Origin: Planktothrix serta PCC 8927
Lineage (GTDB): Bacteria; Cyanobacteriota; Cyanobacteriia; Cyanobacteriales; Microcoleaceae
Assembly (NCBI RefSeq): GCF_900010725.2
Contig: NZ_LR734878.1
Location: 318,411-372,299, forward strand
DNA: 53,889 bases
Reading direction: 5' to 3'
Of this stretch, positions 25,830 to 34,900 are shown piece by piece. The notes beneath the pieces were generated by a model that was given only the letters and a program-made list of their open reading frames with translations, did no database searches and had not been told where the DNA came from. Both the position numbers and the translations under genes were made by a program. Numbering within the stretch: position 1 is the first letter of the stretch; each line of letters begins with the position of its first letter.

Positions 25830-27416
25830 ATGAGCAACCTATTAATTATCTTGGCTGAAGTTAGCCTAGTGATCATTATTTTTCTAGTTTTGATTGGGTT
25901 AGTTAGAAATTCATCCCAACTCTTAATTAAATTTTCTATCTTTAAAAGCGAAGATCCTCGAATCAAAACCCTGCGTCGTAATATCACAAGATTTTTGGTA
26001 TTAGTTGGCTTACTCTTGTGTATTTTGATTGTCGGGGTGAATGGTTTTTTGCTATATCAAGGTAAAAATATTCAACAATATACATTCAATTTAATTAGCC
26101 GTATTCCCCCAGGATTTTGGGTTACCCTCGGAATCGGTATTGGTCAAAGTATTGGTGCTGTTGTTGTAGCAGTAATCGCTCTAAAACTACTGAAATATTG
26201 GCTAAAAATAGCCAGCACTCGCGCCAAAAACATCGAAACAAGCACCGCCGACGATGAAAGTATTGATGCTTTCTTTACCGCCCTTTATCAAAGAATCAGA
26301 GGCGGAATTTGGCTGTGGGTAATTATTTGCTGTACCCAATTTCTCAAATTACCCGCCATCGTTTCCGAATATCTCTATATTGCACTCCGAATTTATCTGA
26401 TTATAGCAGTTGGATTACTGATTCTCAAAGCCGTCGCTGCCATTGTCGATACCCTCGATGTTCTTACTCTCAAATATTCCAACTCCGATAACCTATTGCG
26501 ATTTTATGCTCGTCTCCAACACCTGATTCCGTTATTAAAACGGTGTCTGGAATTTGTTATTTATGTCTGCATCGCCACATTAGTAACACAACAGATCCAA
26601 TTAATCGCCCAACTCTCCACTTTTGGTCTAAGAATTATTAAAATTATTGCCATAGTCTTCTTAAGTCAAGTATTATTTGAAGTTATCCACTTGCTCGTAG
26701 AAGAAGTAGTATTTAAAGAGCAGAATTTGACGGACATCCAAAGAAGTAGACGCTTAACTCTAATTCCCTTATTTAAGAGTTTATTGCAATACTTAGTGTA
26801 TTTCACCGTTGGAATTTTTATCCTTTATACCCTCGATATTAATCCTACTCCCATATTAGCAGGTGCGGGGATTGTTGGTATTGCTATCGGTTTAGGAGCT
26901 CAGACCCTAATTAACGATATCGTCAGTGGTTTTTTTATTCTGTTTGAAAACTACTATTTAGTGGGGGATTATGTTGAGTTGAGGAAAGCCGAAGAAACCA
27001 AAGTAGAAGGGATTGTTGAAGCCATCGAACTCAGAACAACTCGTATCCGCCATCCCAATGGTCAATTACAAATTATTCGCAATGGTGATATGAGTTCCAT
27101 TACTAATTATTCCAAACAATATGTTTTTGCAGTAGTAGACGTTAGCATCCCTTATGATTCTAATTTAGTTGATATCTATCAAGTTATTCAGGACATAGGA
27201 CAGGAGTTAAAAGCTAATTCTACAGATATTCTGGAACCTACAAAAATTGATGGGGTAGAAAGTCTGAGCGAATCCAACTTATTGCTAAGGACATTAACTA
27301 AAGTGAAACCCGGAAAACATCTTCAGATTCAGCGAATTTTACGAAAGACATTTATGGATACCTTGTTACAGGAAAAAATTCTACTTCCGGCTAATAATGA
27401 AACTAGCGAGGATTAA
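25830..27416 (+). CDS. MscS-family mechanosensitive channel, longer form
   Basis: A 528-residue membrane protein with about six hydrophobic helices: around 5-25, 55-75, 95-120, 155-200, 235-290 and 320-345. The pore helix is ILAGAGIVGIAIGLGAQTLI (about 339-358), followed by NDIVSGFFILFENYYLVGDY, a nearly canonical MscS beta-domain entry, and RTTRIRHPNGQLQIIRNGDM. The C-terminal cytoplasmic domain follows. Extra N-terminal helices place it with larger MscS relatives. It follows the ergothioneine operon by about 170 repeat-filled bases, so it probably has its own promoter. It is convergent with the betaine transporter operon. Confidence 0.92.
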   Translation: MSNLLIILAEVSLVIIIFLVLIGLVRNSSQLLIKFSIFKSEDPRIKTLRRNITRFLVLVGLLLCILIVGVNGFLLYQGKNIQQYTFNLISRIPPGFWVTLGIGIGQSIGAVVVAVIALKLLKYWLKIASTRAKNIETSTADDESIDAFFTALYQRIRGGIWLWVIICCTQFLKLPAIVSEYLYIALRIYLIIAVGLLILKAVAAIVDTLDVLTLKYSNSDNLLRFYARLQHLIPLLKRCLEFVIYVCIATLVTQQIQLIAQLSTFGLRIIKIIAIVFLSQVLFEVIHLLVEEVVFKEQNLTDIQRSRRLTLIPLFKSLLQYLVYFTVGIFILYTLDINPTPILAGAGIVGIAIGLGAQTLINDIVSGFFILFENYYLVGDYVELRKAEETKVEGIVEAIELRTTRIRHPNGQLQIIRNGDMSSITNYSKQYVFAVVDVSIPYDSNLVDIYQVIQDIGQELKANSTDILEPTKIDGVESLSESNLLLRTLTKVKPGKHLQIQRILRKTFMDTLLQEKILLPANNETSED

Positions 27417-27454
27417 TTTTGCGTTTTCTAAAAATATATAGAACAGGGAATAGC

Positions 27455-29395
27455 TTAACTATTTGCTTTGCCAATTGCTTGAGTAATTCGATCCAGTAAG
27501 ATTGCTAACAAAACAATTCCTAATCCCCCCACAGCCGCCATCCCCACATCCAAACGCCCCACTCCTTGTAATACAGTTAAACCCAGTCCGGGTACTGCAA
27601 TCATCGAAGCAATTACCGACATTCCCAAAGCAAATAATACTGTTTGATTAACTCCTGCTAGAATTGTTGGTATAGCCAGAGGAATTTGCACTTCCCAAAG
27701 GATTTGTCTAGGCGTTGAACCAAAAGCATAAGCCGCTTCCACTACCTCCGTTGAGACTTGTCGAATCCCCAAATTTGTAAACCGAATTAAAGGAGGAAGG
27801 GCATAAATAATTGTAGCAATTACCCCCGGCACTTCTCCAATTCCAAATAGCATCACCACAGGAACAAGATAGACAAACGTGGGCAGGGTTTGCATGGCAT
27901 CAAGCAGGGGTCTAAATACTTGCTCAAAGCGATCGCTCCGCGCACAAGCCACACCCAAGGGAATCCCGATAATGATACAGAATATAACCGCCGTAATCAC
28001 TAGAGCCAGGGAAACCATCGCAGCTTCCCACAGCCCAACAAAACCAATCAATGTTAGCGCCAGTAGGCTGTAAATTCCTACCCCTTGTCCGGCAATTTTC
28101 CAGGTCATCAAACTAATTAAAAGTAGAGAAATCAGAGGGGGAATTGTCAGCAATAAACCGCGAATTTCTGTGAGTACCCAACTGATAGGAATACGAAGAG
28201 ATTGGAAAAAGGGACGAAAGTGATCGACAAGGAAATTAATCGTGGCTGTAATCCACTTATCCAGAGGAATAGTGTAAAGCTCAAAAGGATTTAATAAGAT
28301 ATTCAGTCTTTTTAAACGTTGGCTGTTAATATTGTTCTCTACACTTGAGGGTTGTTTCCCTAGCTGATTGCTAGTCTGATTAATTTGGGCTAACCAACCC
28401 TCAAACAGGTCTTGATTTTGCTTAACCCATTCTTCCGCATGACGACGAATATCTTGGGGTTTATCTTCACCGTTTTTGATCCGATAGCTTTCCCGAATCA
28501 TATCTTTATAAGGAATTTTAACCAGTTCCAAAAAATGTTTAGCCGATGGATTTTTGGCTAAAAATTTCTGATTGGCAATCACTCGATATTTACCTTGAAC
28601 CATCCCCAGATTTTTCCCATTTACAGATGTATCTTTGGCGGTAAGATTTTTAATATTAGAGGCAGTAAAAGGAACTTCTAACCAAATAACATCTTGACCG
28701 ACCTTCAGCACCTGACCCAGCCAGAAAGGACTATAAACATAAGAAAAAAACGGTTCTCCTTGTTTATAACGAGTTAAAGCATCAGCAATTAAGGCGGTAT
28801 AATTTCCCTGATTAATTTCAACAGTATCCCGCAGTTTGTAAGCATCAAAATGATGCTCCATTTCTAACTCACAACTCCAACCGGGATCGCAACCGACTAG
28901 ATCAGCTTTGCCATCTCCATCGCTATCAAATAACTGGGCAATTTTGGGATCTTGAAATTGTTGTAAGTTAGTAATTCCATATTTATCGGCCGTCTTTTTA
29001 TCAATTTGATAGCCCTGCATAAGAGGAAAAAGTAGACCAACTTTCTCCAACTTTTTTGCACCGCCAGCATTTTTATAAAATTCATTATGTCCAGGTTCTC
29101 CAAAGACTGGAGCAATATCCAAATCACCATTAGCGACGGCCGTATAGAGGGCTGGATATGCTACCCCTACCAGTGGTGCTGTTTTGTAACCCAGTCTCTC
29201 CAACCCCATATTAATAATCTCAGTTTGAAATCGATCCTCAATCCAATCACTCGTTCCTAAACGAACAATAACTCCCTTTCCGGGTAGAGCCGAGTCAGTA
29301 GTTGCTTGGGCGCGGAAGCAAAAAGTAATTAAACCGATCAGCACTATTGTTGTCAGAACTAACAAGATTGATTTTTTCAGGTGTTGTTTGATCAT
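27455..29395 (-). CDS. Fused glycine betaine binding protein-permease (ProX-ProW)
   Basis: A 646-residue protein. The signal-anchor LLVLTTIVLIGLITFCFRAQ opens the protein, followed by a substrate-binding domain of the OpuAC/ProX type (about 40-335; GVAYPALYTAVANGDLDIAP, WSCELEMEHHF, SYVYSPFWLGQVL). After a linker, six or so membrane helices (about 390-640) form the permease with the EAA loop VEAAYAFGSTPRQILWEVQI. It should import betaine-type compatible solutes with the ATPase ProV encoded 86 bases upstream. Binding protein before permease is the reverse of Lactococcus OpuABC. The gap to proV contains GAATTACGAAT-type repeats, so operon translation is not coupled. Confidence 0.92.
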   Translation of the reverse strand: MIKQHLKKSILLVLTTIVLIGLITFCFRAQATTDSALPGKGVIVRLGTSDWIEDRFQTEIINMGLERLGYKTAPLVGVAYPALYTAVANGDLDIAPVFGEPGHNEFYKNAGGAKKLEKVGLLFPLMQGYQIDKKTADKYGITNLQQFQDPKIAQLFDSDGDGKADLVGCDPGWSCELEMEHHFDAYKLRDTVEINQGNYTALIADALTRYKQGEPFFSYVYSPFWLGQVLKVGQDVIWLEVPFTASNIKNLTAKDTSVNGKNLGMVQGKYRVIANQKFLAKNPSAKHFLELVKIPYKDMIRESYRIKNGEDKPQDIRRHAEEWVKQNQDLFEGWLAQINQTSNQLGKQPSSVENNINSQRLKRLNILLNPFELYTIPLDKWITATINFLVDHFRPFFQSLRIPISWVLTEIRGLLLTIPPLISLLLISLMTWKIAGQGVGIYSLLALTLIGFVGLWEAAMVSLALVITAVIFCIIIGIPLGVACARSDRFEQVFRPLLDAMQTLPTFVYLVPVVMLFGIGEVPGVIATIIYALPPLIRFTNLGIRQVSTEVVEAAYAFGSTPRQILWEVQIPLAIPTILAGVNQTVLFALGMSVIASMIAVPGLGLTVLQGVGRLDVGMAAVGGLGIVLLAILLDRITQAIGKANS

Positions 29396-29401
29396 CTTTA
29401 T

Positions 29402-29434
29402 GAATTACGAATTGCGAATTACGAATTACGAATG
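29402..29434. repeat. GAATTAC heptamer array
   Basis: Four imperfect tandem copies of GAATTAC(G) directly upstream of the proX-proW start codon, in the short gap after proV. The array occupies the usual ribosome-site distance range and could affect expression. Confidence 0.75.
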
Positions 29435-29435
29435 T

Positions 29436-29498
29436 GGATAATATTTTTGGCTGTTTCATATCAGTTGTAAATTATTACAATCTATTGAGGACTGCTAT
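29436..29498. repeat. Direct repeat flanking proV, downstream copy
   Basis: A 63-base sequence that matches 30741-30803 at 56 of 63 positions by hand alignment, with a 33-base identical core starting TGGCTGTTTCATATCAG. Both copies have the same orientation and enclose proV. This copy supplies the last codons and stop (NSSPQ, TAG) of proV. Confidence 0.85.
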
Positions 29499-30684
29499 TA
29501 AACTTGCTAATCCTATTGAGAACGTCAGCCTGTTCTAAAACTCCTTTAAACTTTCCGGTTTCATCAACCACAACTAAGCTTTTTTCCTGGCGATAAAGAT
29601 GAAAAATATCCTCCAAAGGAACGGTTGCTTTCACCTGAGAAAAGTTGGTTTGCATCAATTTAGTAATATCTTTAACTTCTTGCTGAATCGCCTGATCAAG
29701 CTGTTGGGAATTGACAAAACCAACAGGTTCTCCGTGAGCATTAATTACATAGATTTGCTGAAGGTTTTGGCTTTGTATTTGTTTGAGTGCTACTGGCTCC
29801 AAATCTTCACCTAAAATTAAACAAATCGTTGGACGGGCAATTGTTCCCGCTTTCAGGATTTGGCCGCGATTGACATCTTGAGTAAAGCCACAGATATAAT
29901 CATTTGTCGGTTGATTTAACAGTTCTTCTGGAGTCCCCAGTTGAACAATTACCCCATCTTTCATCACCGCAATCCGATCGCCCAGTTTGAGTGCTTCGGG
30001 AGTGTCGTGGCTAATAAACACAATCGTTTTGTTTAACTGTTTTTGGAGTCTTAATAATTCATCCTGCATTTCCCTTCGAGTTAACGGATCGAGAGCACTG
30101 AAAGGTTCATCCATCAGCAAAATTTCAGCATCCGTTGCCAAAGCACGAGCCAGTCCCACCCGTTGCTGCATCCCCCCACTGAGAGCAGAAGGCAGATAAT
30201 CCGCCCATTGAGCCAGTCCAACCACCTCCAAGGTTTCCAACGCTTTTATCCGACGTTTGGCTTTACTTATTCCTCGTAATTTCAGCCCGTATTCTACATT
30301 ATCGCCAACGGTTCTATGAGGAAATAAGCCAAAATGCTGAAACACCATTGACACTTTTGTCAAGCGAATTTGACGAATTTGTTTTTCATCCAGATGGGCA
30401 ATATCCTGATCATCAATATAAATGTGTCCACTGGTTGGGGTGATCAAACGATTAATGCAACGAAGCAGAGTAGATTTACCCGATCCTGACAATCCCATGA
30501 TCACAAAAATCTCACCCGAATTGATGGTAAAAGACACATCTGCAATGCCGAGCACCTGACCTGTGGCTTGCAAAATAGCATCTCGATCGGCTCCGGTGCG
30601 AAACAAATTCAGTGCAGTATGACACTTATCTCCATAAATCTTTATAAGATGTTCGATGCGGATTTTGGCTTTAGGATTACTCAT
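29482..30684 (-). CDS. proV: Glycine betaine ABC transporter ATPase with CBS domains (ProV/OpuAA)
   Basis: A 400-residue ATPase. Walker A is GLSGSGKSTLL (about 64-74), the ABC signature LSGGMQQRVGLARAL (about 163-177) and Walker B ILLMDEPFSALDP (about 183-195), with H-loop FISHDTPEAL. Residues 275-395 form a tandem CBS domain, which in OpuA-type transporters senses ionic strength or nucleotides. It starts at the ATG at 30684 and leads the operon with proX-proW. The C-terminal few residues are encoded by a dispersed repeat, so the native tail may have been replaced. Confidence 0.95.
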   Translation of the reverse strand: MSNPKAKIRIEHLIKIYGDKCHTALNLFRTGADRDAILQATGQVLGIADVSFTINSGEIFVIMGLSGSGKSTLLRCINRLITPTSGHIYIDDQDIAHLDEKQIRQIRLTKVSMVFQHFGLFPHRTVGDNVEYGLKLRGISKAKRRIKALETLEVVGLAQWADYLPSALSGGMQQRVGLARALATDAEILLMDEPFSALDPLTRREMQDELLRLQKQLNKTIVFISHDTPEALKLGDRIAVMKDGVIVQLGTPEELLNQPTNDYICGFTQDVNRGQILKAGTIARPTICLILGEDLEPVALKQIQSQNLQQIYVINAHGEPVGFVNSQQLDQAIQQEVKDITKLMQTNFSQVKATVPLEDIFHLYRQEKSLVVVDETGKFKGVLEQADVLNRISKFNSSPQ

Positions 30685-30740
30685 GCTTTACACCATTTCT
30701 CTCGATGGTATAGCGCTACGCGCTAGGGAACAGGGAACAG

Positions 30741-30803
30741 GGATAATACTTCTGGCTGTTTCATATCAGTTGTAAATTATTACAACCTACTTGGGATTGC
30801 TAT
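30741..30803. repeat. Direct repeat flanking proV, upstream copy
   Basis: Same orientation as 29436-29498, 1305 bases away, 56 of 63 positions shared. Its end overlaps the terminal TATAGCAA of the following MITE-like element. A partial relative (TTACAACCTATTTAGGACTG) ends the element at 51641-51770. Confidence 0.85.
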
Positions 30804-30939
30804 AGCAAGTCTAAATGATTTGTGATCAAAACCTGTAGGGGTGGCGTCCCTCCCAACCCTCTTGGTGCCTGGGTTGGAAGGGACGCCACCCCTACCTTCA
30901 AATATTATAATCCCCCTCTCGAAGGCGCGAATTGCTATA
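30801..30939. repeat. MITE-like element with TATAGCAA/TTGCTATA ends
   Basis: About 139 bases with perfect 8-base terminal inverted repeats (TATAGCAA, TTGCTATA). The centre is a long palindrome, GTAGGGGTGGCGTCCCTCCC... to ...GGGACGCCACCCCTAC (30835-30895). A related element with the same plan is at 51641-51770. Confidence 0.75.
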
Positions 30940-31000
30940 TCTTAATAAAAGAGATAAACAATGATATTATCTAAACCCATAATAAAAACCCTATACAATC

Positions 31001-31495
31001 ATGAGACCCAATCCTATCCCCCCAGAACCCGGTCAAGAATCCGTTTGGGATTATCCTCGTCCCGCTTGTTTAGAAGATACAAATAAACATCTGAAGGTAA
31101 TTTGTAAGGGGATTATTTTAGCCGAAACCAATAGAGGGAAAAGAGTTTTAGAAACCAGTCATCCTCCGAACTATTATTTTCCCGCAGAAGACATTAAATT
31201 AGAACATCTAATTGCAACACCCAAAAAAGGGTTATGTGAATGGAAAGGGCGATATCAATATTACGATATCAGCATCGGTGATCAATATATAAATCATGCG
31301 GCTTGGCGCTATTTTGAACCGACCCCCGGTTTTGAGTCAATTCAAGAATATTACGGTTTTATTGCGAATTTAATGGATGCTTGCTATGTTAACGATGAGC
31401 TAGTAACCCCTCAATCTGGGGACTTTTATGGGGGATGGATTACGGCGGATATTGTTGGGCCGTTTAAAGGTGGCGTTGGTACATGGGGATGGTAA
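31001..31495 (+). CDS. DUF427-domain protein
   Basis: A 164-residue soluble protein of the DUF427 family (PF04248), a beta-tent-like fold of unknown activity. Family features are VWDYPRPACLEDTNKHLKVI at the N-terminus, VLETSHPPNYYFPAEDI (about 48-64), CEWKGRYQYYDI and AAWRYFEPTPGF. A C-terminal ~35-residue addition ending FYGGWITADIVGPFKGGVGT plus WGW is common in cyanobacterial members. The start follows a poor ribosome site. No neighbour suggests a role. Confidence 0.9.
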   Translation: MRPNPIPPEPGQESVWDYPRPACLEDTNKHLKVICKGIILAETNRGKRVLETSHPPNYYFPAEDIKLEHLIATPKKGLCEWKGRYQYYDISIGDQYINHAAWRYFEPTPGFESIQEYYGFIANLMDACYVNDELVTPQSGDFYGGWITADIVGPFKGGVGTWGW

Positions 31496-31583
31496 GTCAT
31501 GAAAATTGAATTAATCAAAATAACACGCCATTCCTGATCAGTTTTTTGCTCAACTCAAAGATCAGTTCTAAAATCGATCAAAC

Positions 31584-31599
31584 TCTATCTTTAGATAGA
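31584..31599. promoter_or_regulatory. Palindrome shared with the dps upstream region
   Basis: TCTATCT TT AGATAGA, a perfect 7+7 palindrome 64 bases before the start of the XRE gene. The identical 16 bases occur at 49555-49570 upstream of dps. A transcription factor operator is plausible; the adjacent XRE protein is a candidate binder. Confidence 0.45.
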
Positions 31600-31662
31600 T
31601 GCGAAACTAAATATAACATCTGGTATAGTTCTGCTAATTATAAATGATTTCTAGCTTGCGTT

Positions 31663-31920
31663 ATGAATGCTACAGATCAACAAGGAGTAGCACAATTAAT
31701 TCGTGAGACTCGTCAGTGTCTGAATTTATCTCAAGTTCAATTTGCCTTAAAATTAGGTGTATCTTTTCAAAGTGTTAATCGCTGGGAAAATGGGCGAACT
31801 AAACCTTTACCTTTAGCCTTAAACCAGATTAAGCAATTACTCTATCAGATGAGCACTTCGCCAGAGCCAACCCTGCGACAACGGAGTCGGGATCTTCTTA
31901 CCCAATATTTTTCCGACTAA
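31663..31920 (+). CDS. Small XRE-family helix-turn-helix regulator
   Basis: An 85-residue DNA-binding protein. Residues 8-62 form an HTH_3-type domain: RETRQCLNLSQVQFALKLGV then SFQSVNRWENGRTKPLPLAL, with the recognition helix SFQSVNRWENG. The short C-terminal tail has no other domain. The gene lies 24 bases upstream of a large hybrid kinase on the same strand, so the two are probably co-transcribed. A perfect palindrome, shared with the dps upstream region, sits 64 bases before the start and may be its operator. Target genes are unknown. Confidence 0.88.
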   Translation: MNATDQQGVAQLIRETRQCLNLSQVQFALKLGVSFQSVNRWENGRTKPLPLALNQIKQLLYQMSTSPEPTLRQRSRDLLTQYFSD

Positions 31921-31944
31921 GGAGCAAAATGGGGGAAAATCGGC

Positions 31945-34900
31945 GTGAACACTAACCTCTCAAAAGATCTGTTCAGTGGGCCGGGAGAAATCCATCAGTT
32001 AATCTGTACCCAGGATTGGTCACAAACCCTTCTCGGCCCTCGATCACTATGGCCTCAGAGTTTACGAACAGCCCTCAGTCTGATTTTAAACTCTCCTAAT
32101 CCCCTGTTTATCTGGTGGGGAAAAGAATACGCCAATCTCTACAATGATGCCTATCGGCCGATTTTAGGAACTCACAAACATCCCCAATTTCTGGGACAAT
32201 CTGCCGCAGACTGTTGGGCTGAGGTCTGGGATGTTGTGGGAGAGTTAGCTGCCAGTGTGCTGCATCAAGGTCAGTCAACCTCCTCTGAAAACGTGATGCT
32301 GGTGATACAGCGTTCTGGGTATGCCGAAGAAACCTATTTCACCTTTTCCTATAGCCCGATTGTGGATGAGAGTGGGGGGGTAGGAGGAATCTTTGGTGCG
32401 GTGACGGAAACCACTCAAGAAATGATTAGGGAACGGCGACTGCAAACCCTGCGTAAAATTGCTACCCACACCACAAAGACGGAGAGCAGTAAACGGGCTT
32501 GCGAGTGTCTAACTGAGGCGATCGCCTCTGATTTGATGGATATTCCTTTCGCTTTATTGTATTGTCTAAATGAGAAAAAACAAGCTATTCTCGCCGGAAC
32601 CACAGGAATAAAAGCGAGTACCTCACAACCCCTATCTCAGATTGATTTAACCCAAAGTTCTGATCCTTGGCAGTTAACGACCGTCAACCGGACAAGAAAA
32701 GGAATACTTCTGGAAAACTTAAGCAGCAGCTTTGAGAACTTACCGACGGGTGTTTGGGATGAACCTCCCGACTCGGCTATGGTCATGCCTTTAGTTGAAT
32801 TGGGTCAATCCCAATTAGCGGGGTTTTTAATTCTAGGGATTAGTCCCCGACGGGCTTTTGATGATTCCTATCGGGGGTTTTTTGAGTTAATTGCCCATCA
32901 TGTCGCAACAGTGATGGCTAATGTTCAAGCCGACAAAATTCAAACCCAACAGATTCAAGCCAGAATAGAAAACTGTTCCTCCCTAGCATTCCCTCAGACT
33001 CAAGAAGGTTTAATATACTGCACAGAGATTGTCGAACGAAAACAAGCTGAAGAAACCTTGCGACAAAGTGAAGAACGGTTTCGAGCGGCTCAAGAACTCT
33101 CCTTAGATGCCTTTACCATTTTGCAGAGTGTACGAAATTCAAGCGGTGAAATTATTGACTTTGAGTGGACTTATGTAAACCCAAAAGCGGCTCAACTTTT
33201 GCAACAGACCGTTGAAGGGTTAATGGGTCAGCGACTCCTAGAAGTGCTTCCAGGTAATAAAACTAATAGTGACTTATTTGAACGTTATGTGCGAGTTGTA
33301 GAAACTGGAGAACCCCACGATATTGAATTGTGTTACCAATCAGAAGGAATTGTGGGTTGGTTTCGGAATATGGCTGTTAAAATTGGCGATGGTATTGCGA
33401 TTTCATTTAGCGAGATTAGCGATCGCAAATTAGCTGAAAAAGCCCTACGTCAAAGTGAAGAACGATTGCGAGTTGCCCTAAAAAGTGCGCCAATTACTTT
33501 ATTTAATCAGGATCAAAGCTTACGCTACACTTGGGTTTATAATCCGGTTCTGAATCAATCCGTTGAAACAATTCTCGGTAACAGTGATTTTGATTTACTC
33601 CCGAAGGAAGCCGCAACCCGACTCACTCACCTCAAACGCCAGGTTTTAGACACAGGTATCGGAACACGGGAAGAAGTTTTGCTGGTGGTAAAGGGACAGA
33701 AATACTATTTTGATTTAACCATCGAACCCTTACGCAATAGTGAGGATGAACTGATTGGGGTGACTTGTGCGGCGGTTGATATTTCCGACTACAAACAGGT
33801 GAAATTTGCACTGCGTCAAAGTGACACCATTCTGAATACGTTTTTAAGCAGTTCTCCCATCGGTCTAGCGGTATTTGATCGGAATTTGCGTTATCTCTAC
33901 GCCAACGAAACTCTCGCAGCAATGAACGGACTGCCTTTAAAAGAACATATCGGTCGCAGGCTGGGGGAAGTTGTGCCTCACATTAGGGCTGAGTTTGCAC
34001 CTCTACTGGAACAAGTTATAGAAACTCGTCAACCCCTATTAAACCGTGAATTTAGGGGTCAAATTTATCCCGGTGACGAAATCCACCATTATTTAGCCAA
34101 TCATTTTCCGGTTTGTTTATCCGATGGTGAAGTTTTGGGGGTGGGGGTAACGGTCATGGATATTACAGAGTTGAAACGAGCAGAAGCCGCGTTGCGAGAA
34201 AGTGAAGCCACAGCGAGTGCCCGGGCTGAGGAATTAAAAACCTTTATGGAAACGGTTCCGGCTGCTGTTTGGATTGCCCATGACCCCCAATGTCATCGGA
34301 TGACGGCAAACCTGGCCGCCCATGAATTGGTACAGTTACCCTCGGAAGGGATTGTTACGGCTACGCCCGCCGATGGGCGGTATCCGTTTGCGTTCAAGAT
34401 TCAACATCAGGGTCGGGATATTCCCCTGGAAGATTTACCGATGCAGAAGGCTGGACGAACTGGAGAGAATATTGAAGCGGAATTTGAGTTTGTATTTGAA
34501 AACGGGGAAGTCCGATTTATTTATGGTCGGGCGGTTCCCTTGCGCGGAGAAGTCGGGGAAATTCGGGGGGTAATTGGTGCTTTTCTGGATGTGAGCGATC
34601 GCAAACGAGCCGAACAGGAACGAGAACAACTGTTAATCCGTGAACGGGCGGCGCGGGAAGAAGCAGAAGGGGCTAACCGCATCAAGGATGAATTTCTGGC
34701 GATTCTATCCCATGAGTTGCGATCGCCATTGAATCCGATTCTCGGCTGGACAAAGCTGTTACAAACTCGCAAATTTGATTCCCAAGCAACAGCCCATGCT
34801 TTAGAAACCATTGAACGCAATGCTAAATTACAAACCCAACTGATCGAGGATTTATTAGATATTTCTCGAATTTTACGCGGAAAAATGGTGTTACATCAGG

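Larger units (their letters stand above)
30685..31000. other. Repeat-filled gap upstream of proV
   Basis: About 316 bases made almost wholly of repeats: an AGGGAACAGGGAACAGGGA array (30725-30743), the second proV-flanking direct repeat (30741-30803) and a MITE-like element (30801-30939). The proV promoter must lie in or beside these. No coding frame is visible. Confidence 0.7.
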
